Positions 5,724-6,919 of a stretch of 6,919 nucleotides of DNA are shown here, piece after piece. Origin of the DNA: Gammaproteobacteria bacterium (lineage in GTDB: Bacteria; Pseudomonadota; Gammaproteobacteria; Pseudomonadales; Oleiphilaceae). Both the position numbers and the translations under genes were made by a program. Every line of letters starts with the position of its first letter. Positions within the stretch are counted from its first letter, which is position 1. A model generated the notes under the pieces. The model had not been told where the DNA came from. It searched no databases and was given only the letters and a program-made list of their open reading frames with translations. The stretch is taken from positions 1 to 6,919 of the forward strand of contig JAJUGC010000114.1 of the NCBI GenBank assembly GCA_029268325.1, in the 5' to 3' direction.

Positions 5724-6812
5724 ATGCAACATACCCAATCCTCATCCATACCCACGTCAGGCACTGTAACGGCGCGTGCGCCGACTGGCACCTGGTTAAT
5801 CCGCCTGCCGTTGAACGGCAGCCTGCTGGTGGATAAGCGTGCGCTGTTCGCAGCGTCGTTACTCACTCTGTTGTTGTTGATCTCCATCGTGATTTCCCTG
5901 TGTCTGGGAGCCACCAACTACAGCCCGGCGGAAGTGTTGGACGCGCTCTTTGGCGAGAGCAATCCCATGACGGCCTTTATTTTGAACGAGCTACGCCTGC
6001 CTCGGGTGATTGCTGGCATCCTGAGTGGAGCCGGCTTTGCCCTGGCCGGTTGCCTCATGCAGACCCTGGCCCGTAACCGGCTGGCCACGCCGGGAATTAT
6101 CGGTATCGATAATGGCGCTACCGCCTTTGCCATTGCCTCTGTGGTGGGCCTGGTCACCTCGCTGGCGCCGCCGGAAATGGCCCTGATCGGGGCCGCTACG
6201 GCCACCGCTTTGGCGTTTGGACTGGCGGGCGGGGCCGGTACCCGCGGCTATCGCTTTATCATTGCGGGAATCGGGATCGGCGCCCTGTTCGGAGCCTTTA
6301 CCCAGCTGATGCTGGCTCGCGCTCATATCGATGTGGCCAACCAGGCTTATCCCTGGACGGTGGGCAGCCTCAACGCCCGCCCGGAAAATGCCGTGCTTAT
6401 TCTGGCGGTAGGCTTGGCGATTGGGCTGGTTGGCGCACTTTTCTTGGCGCGAGCCCTGAAAATCCTACGGTTTTCCGAGCCAGTGGCCCGTGGGTTGGGG
6501 GTGCGAGTTAATGCCTGTCGTTATACCTCGCTGGTGCTGGCGGTTGCACTGACGGCCATGGCCGTTGCCGTGGCGGGCCCGGTGGGACTGGTGGGACTGA
6601 TCGGCCCTGAAATCGCCCGACACCTGTCATCGACCCGTAGCGTGCCGTTTATCAGCTCGGCCCTGGCCGGTGCTCTGGTCATGGTACTGGCGGACACCGT
6701 CGGGCGCATGATGCTCATGCCTTTAGAAGTTCCGGTGGGTATCGTCACGGCAATTGTTGGCGGGCCATACCTGTTGTGGATATTGTTGGTTTCTCCGAGG
6801 AATACGCCATGA
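5724..6812 (+). CDS. Iron-siderophore ABC permease, second subunit (FecCD family)
   Basis: The 362-residue product is the second half of the permease heterodimer. A hydrophilic N-terminal tail of about 38 residues precedes the first helix (about 40-63). Motifs are NELRLPR (88-94), GFALAGCLMQTLARN (104-118), the loop SEPVARGLGV (251-260) likely facing the ATPase, GPVGLVGLIGPEIARH (285-300) and PLEVPVGIVTAIVGGPYL (333-350). Where the first permease has RNPLAEPGLLGVSAG, this one has RNRLATPGIIGIDNG (117-131), with arginine replacing the usual proline. The paralogue-pair organisation fits the FecC/FecD type rather than the single-permease BtuC homodimer. The ATG at 5724 is chosen. A GTG at 5718, with AGG 5 bases upstream, would add two residues and cannot be excluded. 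The stop overlaps the start of the ATPase gene (ATGA), so translational coupling is likely. Confidence 0.92.
   Translation: MQHTQSSSIPTSGTVTARAPTGTWLIRLPLNGSLLVDKRALFAASLLTLLLLISIVISLCLGATNYSPAEVLDALFGESNPMTAFILNELRLPRVIAGILSGAGFALAGCLMQTLARNRLATPGIIGIDNGATAFAIASVVGLVTSLAPPEMALIGAATATALAFGLAGGAGTRGYRFIIAGIGIGALFGAFTQLMLARAHIDVANQAYPWTVGSLNARPENAVLILAVGLAIGLVGALFLARALKILRFSEPVARGLGVRVNACRYTSLVLAVALTAMAVAVAGPVGLVGLIGPEIARHLSSTRSVPFISSALAGALVMVLADTVGRMMLMPLEVPVGIVTAIVGGPYLLWILLVSPRNTP
6797..6801 (+). promoter_or_regulatory. Ribosome binding site for the ATPase gene
   Basis: GAGGA lies within the end of the second permease gene, 7 bases before the ATG at 6809. It supports that start and, with the ATGA overlap, suggests coupled translation of permease and ATPase. 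Confidence 0.6.
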
Positions 6813-6919
6813 GTCGCGATCTGCCTTCGCATTCATCCACGCCGAGACTGAAGGCGCAAGACCTGCGCCTGTCCTATGGCAGGACTCCGGTGATCCAGGG
6901 ATTGGATTTGACCTTGCCC
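6809..6919 (+). CDS. 5' end of the ABC transporter ATPase (FecE type, partial)
   Basis: Thirty-seven codons are visible before the window ends. After about 13 variable residues comes LKAQDLRLSYGRTPVIQGLD, the standard start of an ABC ATPase domain. Y23 is in the A-loop position that stacks on the adenine of ATP. The Walker A, signature and Walker B motifs would lie beyond the window. As the last visible gene of the operon, and overlapping the permease by 4 bases, it should power the importer from the cytoplasmic face. The truncation is due to the window edge, not a mutation. Confidence 0.9.
   Translation, partial: MSRDLPSHSSTPRLKAQDLRLSYGRTPVIQGLDLTLP

Noticed and set aside
4847..5917. Long minus-strand open frame of 356 codons opposite the permeases
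   Set aside because: The translation is low-complexity (threonine, serine, arginine, alanine) with no family resemblance, and it is antisense to two well-supported permease genes.

Overview
The window reads as a chromosomal segment of a Gram-negative gammaproteobacterium, possibly Pseudomonas- or Marinobacter-like. It is moderately GC-rich by eye. The HisC N-terminus (MSKYW...PYVPGEQPK) is of the pseudomonad type, the binding protein has a cleavable signal peptide rather than a lipobox, and the iron-uptake promoter carries a Fur-like operator. The species cannot be fixed from this sequence alone.

Left half (1-2853), transcribed leftward: a histidinol-phosphate aminotransferase (hisC, 1783-2853) is followed by a 513-residue haem-oxygenase-like iron-containing redox enzyme (115-1656). 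After that comes the first 17 codons of an unrecognised gene that runs off the window at base 1. A strong hairpin without a T-run (1742-1777) sits directly after hisC, so the redox enzyme may be a separate unit or may receive attenuated read-through.

Centre (2854-3326): a 473-bp divergent intergenic region. It holds a Fur-box-like site (3065-3083) overlapping a candidate sigma-70 promoter that faces right. An approximately 240-nt leader with two predicted hairpins lies between this promoter and the first rightward gene. Two small inverted repeats and a 9-bp direct repeat lie on the hisC side.

Right half (3327-6919), transcribed rightward: an iron-siderophore type ABC import operon. The order is a DUF2218 protein (3327-3614), periplasmic binding protein (3673-4614), first FecCD permease (4677-5696), second FecCD permease (5724-6812), and the start of the ATPase (6809 to the window end, overlapping the previous stop by 4 bases). 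A hairpin between the binding-protein gene and the permeases could set their expression ratio. Together these genes would bring a ferric chelate from periplasm to cytoplasm under iron limitation. No outer-membrane receptor or siderophore biosynthesis gene is visible.

The least ordinary element is the haem-oxygenase-like (probably diiron or iron-dependent) enzyme. It is about twice the size of the single-domain members of its fold and sits with an orphan hisC and an unidentified partner gene back-to-back with an iron-uptake operon. I see no mobile elements, tRNA or rRNA genes, or CRISPR arrays.
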